A stretch of 64,000 nt of DNA, taken from Dyadobacter frigoris (GTDB lineage Bacteria > Bacteroidota > Bacteroidia > Cytophagales > Spirosomataceae). This document shows, one piece after another, positions 35,643-42,523 of the stretch. The translations under genes and the position numbers were made by a program. The notes beneath the pieces are model-generated. The model was not told the DNA's origin, made no database searches, and saw only the letters and a list, made by a program, of their open reading frames with translations. The stretch is from positions 62,001 through 126,000 of the forward strand of contig NZ_SZVO01000013.1 of NCBI RefSeq assembly GCF_005280585.1, read 5' to 3'. Within the stretch, counting starts at the first letter, position 1; each line of letters begins with the position of its first letter.

Positions 35643-36869
35643 TCAAACAGCATATTTTTTCAATAAATCATAATTCAGATTATGACCTAATCCGGGTGTA
35701 TCAGGCACTGCAATATAGCCATTTTCAAAGCGCTCAGCCGGCGACAGCAAATCTGCCCGCCAGGGAACTTCTCCAAAGGCATATTCAAGAATTGAAAAAT
35801 TGGGAATTGTTGCACAAACCTGAACACTTGCCGCTGTAGAAACCGGGCCACTCGGGTTATGCGGCGCAATTGCAATGTTACCGGCCGTCTCAGCATGTGA
35901 TGCAATAAAGCGTAATTCCTGGATTCCACCACAGTGTTTTACATCCGGCATGATAATATCCAACGTTTTTTCAGTAATAATCCGGTTAAAACCTTCCCGG
36001 CCAATAATGGATTCACCACCGGCAGAACCCTGACTGATCGCGTCGGTTATGGCCTTTGTTTCTTCAGGATATTTTTCAGGATCAATGGCTTCTTCAAACC
36101 AGTACAAATTCGAACTTTCCAAACGTTTCGCTGTCGAAATAGCAAGCTCTTTGTTTAAATGACTATGCACATCGATCAGCAAATCAATTTCTTTTCCAAT
36201 GGTTTTGCGAACGGCCTCAATACAGGAAACGGCATAATCAATATCATCCTGAATTTGTTTTTGACTTGAATTAGCCAAAGGTTTCATATCATCAAACGGT
36301 GCAAGTTTGACGGCCTTAAAACCACTTTTAAGTGCCTCCTCAGCATTTTTCTGGAATGCGGGAATTAGTCTCCTTCCATTTGCATCACGCTCATTGGTAG
36401 CGCGGTTGATATTGGCATATACTTTCAGCTTGTCGCGCAGTTTTCCTCCAAGCAAATTATAAACAGGAACACCCAGCGCTTTTCCGTTCAAATCCCATAA
36501 GGCCTGTTCAATCGCACTGAAAGCCGTCACAGCAGTTTTTCCTTTTGCTATCGATTTCTGTAATCCACGTTGCCTGAATTGTTCCACCGCAAATGGAGAT
36601 TCACCTTTCACCAGCTCGAAAAGAAGTTTAATCTCAGCGAGCAATTCGGCATCACCCTCTTTTAAAGTAAAACCATGAGAAGCTTCACCCAATCCGCTGA
36701 TTCCTTTATTCGTTTTTATTTCTACAAAATACCAGTTTCCACGTGCATTCACTTTAACAACATGGACCTGAATCGCTGTGATTATGAGTTTTATATCTGT
36801 CTTGGTAAATTCCGGAATTACAGCTAATGGAAGCAATCCTGATGTTCTAAAAAAATCTCTCCTCTTCAT
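35643..36869 (-). CDS. Enolase-superfamily sugar-acid dehydratase, Tat-exported
   Basis: A 408-residue mandelate racemase/muconate lactonizing enzyme-type protein. The N-terminus MKRRDFFRTSG is a Tat motif. Metal ligands appear to be Asp233 (LLIDVHSHL), Glu259/260 (YWFEEAIDPE) and Glu286 (AGGESIIG); the general-base Lys pair is KAVK (185-188) and a His lies in IAPHNPSGP (337). This set fits the aldonic-acid dehydratases (galactonate/gluconate type), but the exact substrate cannot be assigned. Between it and the rhodanese-thioredoxin gene lie two 100-bp direct repeats. Confidence 0.85.
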   Translation of the reverse strand: MKRRDFFRTSGLLPLAVIPEFTKTDIKLIITAIQVHVVKVNARGNWYFVEIKTNKGISGLGEASHGFTLKEGDAELLAEIKLLFELVKGESPFAVEQFRQRGLQKSIAKGKTAVTAFSAIEQALWDLNGKALGVPVYNLLGGKLRDKLKVYANINRATNERDANGRRLIPAFQKNAEEALKSGFKAVKLAPFDDMKPLANSSQKQIQDDIDYAVSCIEAVRKTIGKEIDLLIDVHSHLNKELAISTAKRLESSNLYWFEEAIDPEKYPEETKAITDAISQGSAGGESIIGREGFNRIITEKTLDIIMPDVKHCGGIQELRFIASHAETAGNIAIAPHNPSGPVSTAASVQVCATIPNFSILEYAFGEVPWRADLLSPAERFENGYIAVPDTPGLGHNLNYDLLKKYAV

Positions 36870-36874
36870 GGGAA

Positions 36875-37098
36875 TAGGTTACACAGAGTTTCACGGAGGT
36901 AAAAGGAGGAACACAGAAATTTTATCTCTCTCTGATCCTCATTTTTTTAAAAACTCTTTAACTCTGCGTTTAAAAATTTAAGGTTTTTGTCGAGATGGTA
37001 GGTTACACAGAGTTTCACGGAAGTAAAAGGAGGAACACAGAGTTTTTTATCTCTCTGTGCAACTCCTTTTCAACTTCTTAACTCTGCGTTTAAAAATT
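36875..37098. repeat. Two about 100-bp direct repeats
   Basis: Copy 1 (36875-36979) and copy 2 (36999-37098) both start TAGGTTACACAGAGTTTCAC, contain GTAAAAGGAGGAACACAGA and TTTTATCTCTCT, and end CTTAACTCTGCGTTTAAAAA-type sequence. Copy 2 also holds the hairpin CACAGAG...CTCTGTG and includes the stop codon of the 37097-37819 gene. The motif is of the dispersed intergenic type found in many bacteria. Confidence 0.8.
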
Positions 37099-37819
37099 AC
37101 AGCGTTTGGCCAGCCAGTACTTTTTCGATTTCTTTTTTGGAAGCGCCGCCTGTTTTCTTCCATATTATCTCATTATTTTTGTATAAAACCAAAGTAGGAA
37201 GCGACACTACGCCTAACTCTTTTACCAGATTTTTGTTTTCGTAAGCTTCAATTTTTATTACTTTAACTGTACTCGCCTGCTCATTTTTAATAGAATCAAT
37301 CGTTGGCGCAAGTTTTTTGCAAGAGCCACAGTAGCGGGATCCGAAGTCTACCAATACCAGTTTGTCGCTTTTAAGTGATGCCGTATATTCTTCACGGTTC
37401 AAACCTTTACCAACCGTCGAGATAACAGGTTTTCCCAAGCCAATCCATTTGCTCAATCCACCAGGAATTTCTGTAACATCTTTAAAACCTTCATTTCTCA
37501 AATCTTTCGCCAAAACACCGCTGCGGCCGTTTGCAATCGAATAAATAAACACTGGTTTGTTCTTATTCAGTTTTGCACTTTCCTTTTCAAAATCTGCTTT
37601 GTTCGCAATATTAAAACTTACTGCGCCTTCCAGATGGTTTTGGGTATACTCTTCAGGCAACCGGGCATCCAAGATCTGGGCATCTTTTCCGGCTGCTTTT
37701 AATTTGGACTCGAATTCCTCAAAAGTCAGCAGATCTTTTCTTGGTTGTCCTTGCGCGAAAGCAACGGTTTGTAACAATAAGGCGGTTAATACCAGCGCGG
37801 ATAATCGTAAAATTTTCAT
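37097..37819 (-). CDS. Rhodanese-thioredoxin fusion, exported; rhodanese Cys replaced by Ser
   Basis: A 240-residue periplasmic protein (signal MKILRLSALVLTALLLQTVA, cleavage FA|Q). Residues about 30-130 form a rhodanese domain (AQILDARLPEEYTQNHLEGA, EIPGGLSKWIGLGKPV). Its active loop reads Y-S94-IANGRS, where active rhodaneses have Cys in place of Ser94, so sulfur transfer by this domain is doubtful. Residues about 140-240 form a thioredoxin domain with Cys164-GS-Cys167 and a cis-proline context VVSLPTLVLY; the usual middle residues are GP. It is first behind leader B, so it heads a unit with the enolase-superfamily gene and a sulfatase. A redox or sulfur-handling role is inferred. Confidence 0.88.
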   Translation of the reverse strand: MKILRLSALVLTALLLQTVAFAQGQPRKDLLTFEEFESKLKAAGKDAQILDARLPEEYTQNHLEGAVSFNIANKADFEKESAKLNKNKPVFIYSIANGRSGVLAKDLRNEGFKDVTEIPGGLSKWIGLGKPVISTVGKGLNREEYTASLKSDKLVLVDFGSRYCGSCKKLAPTIDSIKNEQASTVKVIKIEAYENKNLVKELGVVSLPTLVLYKNNEIIWKKTGGASKKEIEKVLAGQTL

Positions 37820-37936
37820 CGTAGGAATTTATTTGTTTAGCGTTATTTGATAAGACTTAATTAGTTTTCCCCTGCCCGAATGAAAGATTTTCGATAAAAG
37901 TGAAGCGCAAAACGGAATGCAGAAATCCAGGTTTCC

Positions 37937-38044
37937 CTAACGCAGGAATCCAGTTCTTGAAATATTTAAACCGATAATACCACCACAACTTTTGAAGAAA
38001 ATTTTGGAATCAGGACACGACAAACCATTTTTGGTTTGTTGCAT
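37937..38044 (-). CDS. Possible leader ORF B (35 aa), degenerate
   Basis: Starts at ATG 38044 and ends TAG 37937-37939: MQQTKNGLSCPDSKIFFKSC then GGIIGLNISRTGFLR, with two separated Cys. An alternative frame, ATG 38028 to TAA 37966-37968 (20 aa), carries the Val-Val codons on the conserved GGTGGT, as in leaders C and D, but stops before any Cys pair. This copy therefore looks decayed at the ORF level while its promoter, dyad and hairpin are the best preserved. Confidence 0.25.
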   Translation of the reverse strand: MQQTKNGLSCPDSKIFFKSCGGIIGLNISRTGFLR

Positions 38045-38089
38045 TTTGCTATATCTGTGCTGGTGGTAACAGAATTAAATATAGTCTAT
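37979..38089 (-). promoter_or_regulatory. Structured leader B: hairpin loop TTACCACCAG and distal GGTGGTA
   Basis: In transcript sense, CTGT then loop TACCACCAGC then ACAG (extended by an outer CTATAT/ATATAG pairing) forms the hairpin around 38085-38051. TACCACC in the loop is perfectly complementary to GGTGGTA at 37985-37979. Confidence 0.65.
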
Positions 38090-38132
38090 AAATTTGATAG
38101 ACAAAGTTATATTAAATCAATAGAAATCCAAA
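38084..38132 (-). promoter_or_regulatory. Promoter B with perfect start-site dyad
   Basis: Minus strand: TTTG (38132-38129), 19 bases, TAACTTTG (38109-38102), which matches the Bacteroidota TTTG-N19-TAnnTTTG consensus exactly. The dyad GTCTAT-N7-ATAGAC (38102-38084) overlaps the last -7 base and the predicted start site, so a repressor could block initiation. Confidence 0.8.
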
Positions 38133-38259
38133 TGATAATCGAATTTATTTGAATTAAAAATTGATTTTAATGATACTTGATTTTTAAATTAATGCGGGGG
38201 AGTTTCGTCAACCCAAACTTCTACATAAATAAAGAAGTTTGGGCTAACGAAAAAAAAAT

Positions 38260-40077
38260 CTATTTTTTACCAAATCTCGTAACAAAATCCTTTGCCGCCC
38301 TGGAATCGTAATCAAACATTCCCGGCGTTTCCTTGATCAGTATTTTTGAATTTTCAAGCGCAGGTGCTGCGTCAGGGCCTATATTACTTAGCGCATTCAG
38401 GGCCTGTACACGAGCCGGTACATTCTTCACTGTTAAAGCTTCGGTTAATATTTTGATCGATAATGCTTTTTCACCGATATAATACAAAGCTTCCGCAGCG
38501 GCTATCCGCACGGCCGTTTCAGAATCGTTCGTCGCTTTCGTTAAAGCATCTTTCCCTGTTTTTGCTTTTAAAACAATAAGCCCGGTTGCTGCCCAGTAAC
38601 GTACTGTTGGATCGGGATCAGACAATCTTTTGATCAGATCATTGGTGTAAGCAGGTTTCCGGGAAGATGCCCAATCTGCTGTTTCCAGAATGTGTTTAAA
38701 ATTATATTTTCCGCTTTTGGCATAATCCCGCAACGGGGTCGTCGCTGCAATATCCGACAAAATAGCCTCTGGAATAAAACCAACATCTTCTGTTTTCAGC
38801 AACCAGTCTTCGTTTGCTTTTCTCAGGCGAGCCAGATCTTTGGCATATTTAGGATCGGCCGCCAGGTTTTTGATATTATGTGGATCGGCCTCAATATCAA
38901 ACAATTCCTCAGCTGGTTTTTCCTGCCAGAATTTCGACTGAACGGCATTAAGCCTTCCGGCTTTGTATTCATCCTCCCAGGATTTCACAGAAGGTGCGCG
39001 CCATAAATATTCGAGATATTGTCCGTAAATCTTGTGCGGCAAGTAATTGCGGATATACCTGAACTTTTTGTCACGCACCGCCCGCGAAAGATCGATTCGC
39101 TCGTCCATCCGCCCACGAAAACCATAAGCATATGGATGCTCAGCTTTTTGCTGCGTACCCAAAAATGCTTCTCCCTGCATATAATCCGGGATTTTTATAC
39201 CAACCAGACTTAAAATTGTCGGTGCAAAATCCAGGAAGGTAACCAGACGATCCGTTTTTGTTCCCGGCCCAACGGATGCAAGCTTTTCATATTTTTTTGG
39301 CAAATGAATAATAAGCGGTACATGCAAACCCGATTCATACATAAATCTTTTACTTCTTGCCAGAACGCCACCGTTATCTCCGTAGTAAAAAACGATCGTG
39401 TTTTCTGCCAATCCGGCTTCTTTCAATTCATTTAAAAGTTTACCAAACTGGCCGTCCATGGTTTCAATTTTGTCATAATACTGCGCCCAGTCGTGTTTCA
39501 TTTCCGGTGTGTTTGGGTGATACGGCGGAAGCGTTACTTTTTCAGGATCATGTTTCAATTTCGGAAGCGGCTCAAATAGTGAACTTTCGTGGGTGGTCAT
39601 TAAATTGAAAACAGCAAAAAATGGCTGCCCGTCTTTACGGTTTTTATAGGTCGCTTTATCACTGGATTCGTCCCAGGCATCCAGTTGATCTGTGGTGTTA
39701 TAATCTTTTTTGGAATTATTGGTCGTGTAATAACCGGCTTCTCTCAAATATCTTGGAAAGAATTTCACATAGGACGGAACCGGATAAACACTGCGCATAT
39801 GCTCAGTTCCAAGCGATGGAGGATACATTCCCGTAATCAGCGTGTTCCGCGAAGGTGCGCAAACGGGTGCTGTTGAAAAGGAATTTTTGTATAGAATGCT
39901 TTCCTTGGCAAAGGCATCCAGATTAGGTGTCGTAGCAAATTGATCACCATAAGCACCGATCATCGGGATATTATCTTCGCTGACAATCCAGAGAATATTC
40001 GGGCGATCCTGCGCAGTTTGTGCTCTGGTTGAAAAAACACAAAAAACGAGGCTGATCGATAAAATTATTTTTTTCAT
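38260..40077 (-). CDS. Type I sulfatase (sulfamidase-like) with C-terminal HEAT repeats
   Basis: A 605-residue exported sulfatase (signal ending STRAQ, residue 20). The N-terminal metal site is SEDN (residues 33-36) as in N-sulfoglucosamine sulfohydrolase-type enzymes; the formylglycine motif is C73-APSR followed by NTLITGMYPPSLGT. YGDNGGVLARSKRFMYESGL completes the site. Residues about 465-590 are HEAT/PBS-lyase-like repeats (LSDPDPTVRYWAATGLIVLK, NDSETAVRIAAAEALYYIGE, PARVQALNALSNIGPDAAPA), a recurrent fusion in this sulfatase group and probably a protein-protein scaffold. It follows its own short leader with a possible degenerate copy of the conserved element. Confidence 0.93.
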   Translation of the reverse strand: MKKIILSISLVFCVFSTRAQTAQDRPNILWIVSEDNIPMIGAYGDQFATTPNLDAFAKESILYKNSFSTAPVCAPSRNTLITGMYPPSLGTEHMRSVYPVPSYVKFFPRYLREAGYYTTNNSKKDYNTTDQLDAWDESSDKATYKNRKDGQPFFAVFNLMTTHESSLFEPLPKLKHDPEKVTLPPYHPNTPEMKHDWAQYYDKIETMDGQFGKLLNELKEAGLAENTIVFYYGDNGGVLARSKRFMYESGLHVPLIIHLPKKYEKLASVGPGTKTDRLVTFLDFAPTILSLVGIKIPDYMQGEAFLGTQQKAEHPYAYGFRGRMDERIDLSRAVRDKKFRYIRNYLPHKIYGQYLEYLWRAPSVKSWEDEYKAGRLNAVQSKFWQEKPAEELFDIEADPHNIKNLAADPKYAKDLARLRKANEDWLLKTEDVGFIPEAILSDIAATTPLRDYAKSGKYNFKHILETADWASSRKPAYTNDLIKRLSDPDPTVRYWAATGLIVLKAKTGKDALTKATNDSETAVRIAAAEALYYIGEKALSIKILTEALTVKNVPARVQALNALSNIGPDAAPALENSKILIKETPGMFDYDSRAAKDFVTRFGKK

Positions 40078-40163
40078 ATCGAGGCTTTTTTAACAGTAAG
40101 CGTCTGTTGGTAAATATATTGTAAATTTTGCTGTGGCTAAAGCCGGAAAGTCTGTAGATATTA

Positions 40164-40187
40164 AACCCAGGGTTGAAACCCTGGGTT
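40164..40187. repeat. Compact inverted repeat in the 40078-40368 gap
   Basis: AACCCAGGGTT (40164-40174) pairs perfectly with AACCCTGGGTT (40177-40187). The surrounding GGCTAAAGCC and the long palindrome resemble a dispersed intergenic repeat. It lies in the 5' leader of the HEAT-repeat sulfatase gene. Confidence 0.6.
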
Positions 40188-40203
40188 AGTATTCTTTGGA
40201 CCA

Positions 40204-40250
40204 GGCACAACTAGGGTGGATTGTGCCGGAAATAGTCTGTTTGCAAAGTA
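40204..40250 (-). promoter_or_regulatory. Possible degenerate fifth copy of the leader element
   Basis: Minus strand reads TACTTTG (40250-40244), then CAAACAGACTATT in place of the dyad, then GGCACAA - loop TCCACCCTAG - TTGTGCC (40227-40204). The order -7, AGAC half-site, hairpin with CCACC loop mirrors leaders B and D. The left half of the dyad is missing and no Cys-Cys ORF follows. Confidence 0.35.
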
Positions 40251-40368
40251 TACCTGTTTAAAACATTTCAGGCCTGATCACATTCTTTGGAATTCAGCGA
40301 TTTTATATACTCAGATTTAGTCCAATTACCGTAAACTGACCATTTTCAAATGCATTCCCAAAACCAGA

Positions 40369-41991
40369 TTATTTCAAAGAAGCAGCTTCTTTTTTTGCTT
40401 TATCATAATCATAAAACCATTTAAAATTCCGGTCATATGGCTCAGCGCCAACGCGTTTGAACCAGACATCATATTTGGCCGATAGATCTTTTACCACATC
40501 AGGATATTTTGCTGCAAGGTCAACAAGCTCTGTGCGATCTTTATCAATATCGTACAATTGCCATTCTTCCGGGCGCTCCGCTACCAGTTTCCATTTCCCG
40601 TCACGAATGGCACGATTGCCTTCATGTTCCCAGAAAATCGGGTTTTTCCGGTTGATCGATTTGCCGGATAATAACGGTTTCAGGCTGGTACCTTCCAAGG
40701 GCTGAATCGTGTTACCGTGATATGTTGTTGGATACTTGGCTCCTCCGATATCCACAAGCGTTGCCATGATATCCGTAATATGCGCAGGTTGTTTTTCAAA
40801 TTTTCCGTTACGGCTTGCAGGAATTCCCGCTGGCCATGAAATAATACCCGGAGAAGAGATTCCGCCTTCATGCGTATGATGCTTGTAAGCCCAAAAAGGC
40901 GTACAAGCAGCTTCCGCCCAGCCTTGTCCGATGAACACCGCTGACTCAGCCGAACCCGGTTTATCACCTTCAAATTTCCCTTCAATACCCGGCTCTGCGT
41001 TTCCACCATTGTCCGAAACGAACATGATAACGGTATCATCAAAAACACCTCTTTTTTTCAAACCGGCAACCAGGTCGCCCACACTTTTATCCAGACGATA
41101 AATTACAGCCGCGTAAATCGCCATCATGTGATCATATTTTTCTTTATCCGCTGCACTCAAAGTTTCCCATTTTGGAATGTTTGGATTTGCGGGCGGAAGT
41201 TTCCACGATGGGTCGATCAGGCCTAATTTAATCTGTTTCTCATATCTTTCCTGACGCAGCTTTTCGTAACCTTTCAAATATTTACCTTTGAATTTATCAA
41301 TATCTTCCTGTGGTGCCTGTAAAGGAAAATGAGGAGCATTATGAGCAAGGTATAACAGAAATGGCTTTTTAGCAGCGATTCCTTCGTCGATAAAACGAAG
41401 ACCGAAATCTGTCCACAAATCTGTTGTATACCATTCTTTCGGAAGTTTATCGGAATCATTTGCAAGCTCTTCCCCGTTAAGAAAAAGTTTTGCAACTTTT
41501 CCTGCACCATAATAAAATCCACCCGCCGCTGCATTCAGCGATCTGTCAAATCCACGTTTCCATGGCACAGTTCCCTGTGCTTGTCCCACGTGCCATTTTC
41601 CAGTCATAGCCGTAAAATATCCGGCGTCTTTCATAACTTCGGCAATGGTAACGCTTGTGTTATTGATCTGCGCACGGTAAGCCGGATGATCCACACCTTT
41701 GTCTTCCATCATGTGGCCGATACCTGCCTGATGGCTGTAAATACCAGTAAGCAGCGCTGCACGGGTTGGACAGCAGCGGGCACCGTTATAAAAGCTTGTC
41801 AAACGAAGGCCATTTTGTGCCAGTTTGTCAAGATTTGGTGTAGGAATTTCACCGCCATAACAACCCAGATCCGAGTATCCCATATCATCCGCAAGGATGA
41901 CGATAATGTTTGGCTTTTTCTGGGCAAAAGCTATGTTTTGAAATGAAAGAAAAAGAATCAGTGCAAAAACTGATTTGAAGTTTTTTTGCAT
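40369..41991 (-). CDS. Type I arylsulfatase
   Basis: About 540 residues from ATG 41991; the frame is open to 42033 but that would overlap the upstream gene and bury the signal peptide (MQKNFKSVFALILFLSFQNI, AFA|Q). Metal ligands Asp35-Asp36 (LADDMGYSDLG); formylglycine motif C73-CPTR followed by AALLTGIYSHQAGI. TGKWHVGQAQGTVPWKRGFD, SDNGGNAEPG and HTHEGGISSPGIISWPAG, with the tail WEHEGNRAIRDGKWKLVAER, place it with the arylsulfatases at 44877 and 29888. It is the last gene of the SusC-SusD-sulfatase unit. Confidence 0.93.
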   Translation of the reverse strand: MQKNFKSVFALILFLSFQNIAFAQKKPNIIVILADDMGYSDLGCYGGEIPTPNLDKLAQNGLRLTSFYNGARCCPTRAALLTGIYSHQAGIGHMMEDKGVDHPAYRAQINNTSVTIAEVMKDAGYFTAMTGKWHVGQAQGTVPWKRGFDRSLNAAAGGFYYGAGKVAKLFLNGEELANDSDKLPKEWYTTDLWTDFGLRFIDEGIAAKKPFLLYLAHNAPHFPLQAPQEDIDKFKGKYLKGYEKLRQERYEKQIKLGLIDPSWKLPPANPNIPKWETLSAADKEKYDHMMAIYAAVIYRLDKSVGDLVAGLKKRGVFDDTVIMFVSDNGGNAEPGIEGKFEGDKPGSAESAVFIGQGWAEAACTPFWAYKHHTHEGGISSPGIISWPAGIPASRNGKFEKQPAHITDIMATLVDIGGAKYPTTYHGNTIQPLEGTSLKPLLSGKSINRKNPIFWEHEGNRAIRDGKWKLVAERPEEWQLYDIDKDRTELVDLAAKYPDVVKDLSAKYDVWFKRVGAEPYDRNFKWFYDYDKAKKEAASLK

Positions 41992-42022
41992 GTTTATGGG
42001 TTTATGGTTTAAAAATAAATAA

Positions 42023-42490
42023 CTATTCAGCAAAACTTGAACGCAGTTTCACACCCCAGCGCCCGTCCTCTTTTGTCAGGACGTAAAGTGATTCATAAGA
42101 GGCAATTGCACTTCCGTCTTTCCTGAATCTTGTGAATTTCGTGTCAACATGCACCTTGGTATCGGATGCCTGTACAATATTGCGGTGATCCCATTTGCTA
42201 TACTCCCAGCCCGCCTTTATCAACGGGCCAAAAACAGCAGCGGAATCCCGCAGACCTGCTTTTTCGAGCACGTTCATTTTTCCGCTTGCCAACCGGTAAT
42301 GTGGAAATTGATAAGTACCCTCCCAACCTTTCAGATCTTTTGCGCTGAAAGTTTTGATGTAATCATCCAGCACTTTGTTAATTTCTGCTTTTTCTTTTTC
42401 GGGTAACTTATGTGTACCGTCTTTCTGCCCAAAAACATTTAATGCCAGCAAAAAAAGAAAAATAACCGCGTAATATGTTTTCTTGATCAT
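42023..42490 (-). CDS. NTF2/SnoaL-like exported protein
   Basis: A 155-residue protein with signal peptide (MIKKTYYAVIFLFLLALNVF, G|Q). The rest reads EINKVLDDYIKTFSAKDLKG, FPHYRLASGKMNV and HVDTKFTRFRKDGSAIASYE with WGVKLRSSF at the end: the cone-shaped NTF2-like fold as in SnoaL/DUF4440-type proteins. No catalytic residues can be assigned. It lies 33 bp downstream of the large arylsulfatase gene and 31 bp upstream of the next, so it belongs to the same transcript. Confidence 0.75.
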   Translation of the reverse strand: MIKKTYYAVIFLFLLALNVFGQKDGTHKLPEKEKAEINKVLDDYIKTFSAKDLKGWEGTYQFPHYRLASGKMNVLEKAGLRDSAAVFGPLIKAGWEYSKWDHRNIVQASDTKVHVDTKFTRFRKDGSAIASYESLYVLTKEDGRWGVKLRSSFAE

Positions 42491-42523
42491 TTGAATTTTA
42501 TTGAAATGGGAAAATGATAATTA

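Larger units (their letters stand above)
37820..38259. other. Intergenic region with leader B and a stem-loop
   Basis: The part 37820-38132 is the 5' leader of the rhodanese-thioredoxin transcript. At 38212-38243, CCCAAACTTCT pairs with AGAAGTTTGGG beyond the stop of the upstream sulfatase gene (38260); it has no T-run on the minus strand and may be a stability hairpin or weak terminator. Confidence 0.6.

Noticed and set aside
40164-40187. Intrinsic terminator
   Set aside because: The hairpin has only a 2-base loop, no T-run on either side, and lies in the 5' leader of the downstream gene; it fits a dispersed repeat.
42023-42033. Overlap of the 40369 sulfatase with the NTF2-like gene
   Set aside because: The longer start at 42033 buries the signal peptide; ATG 41991 removes the overlap.
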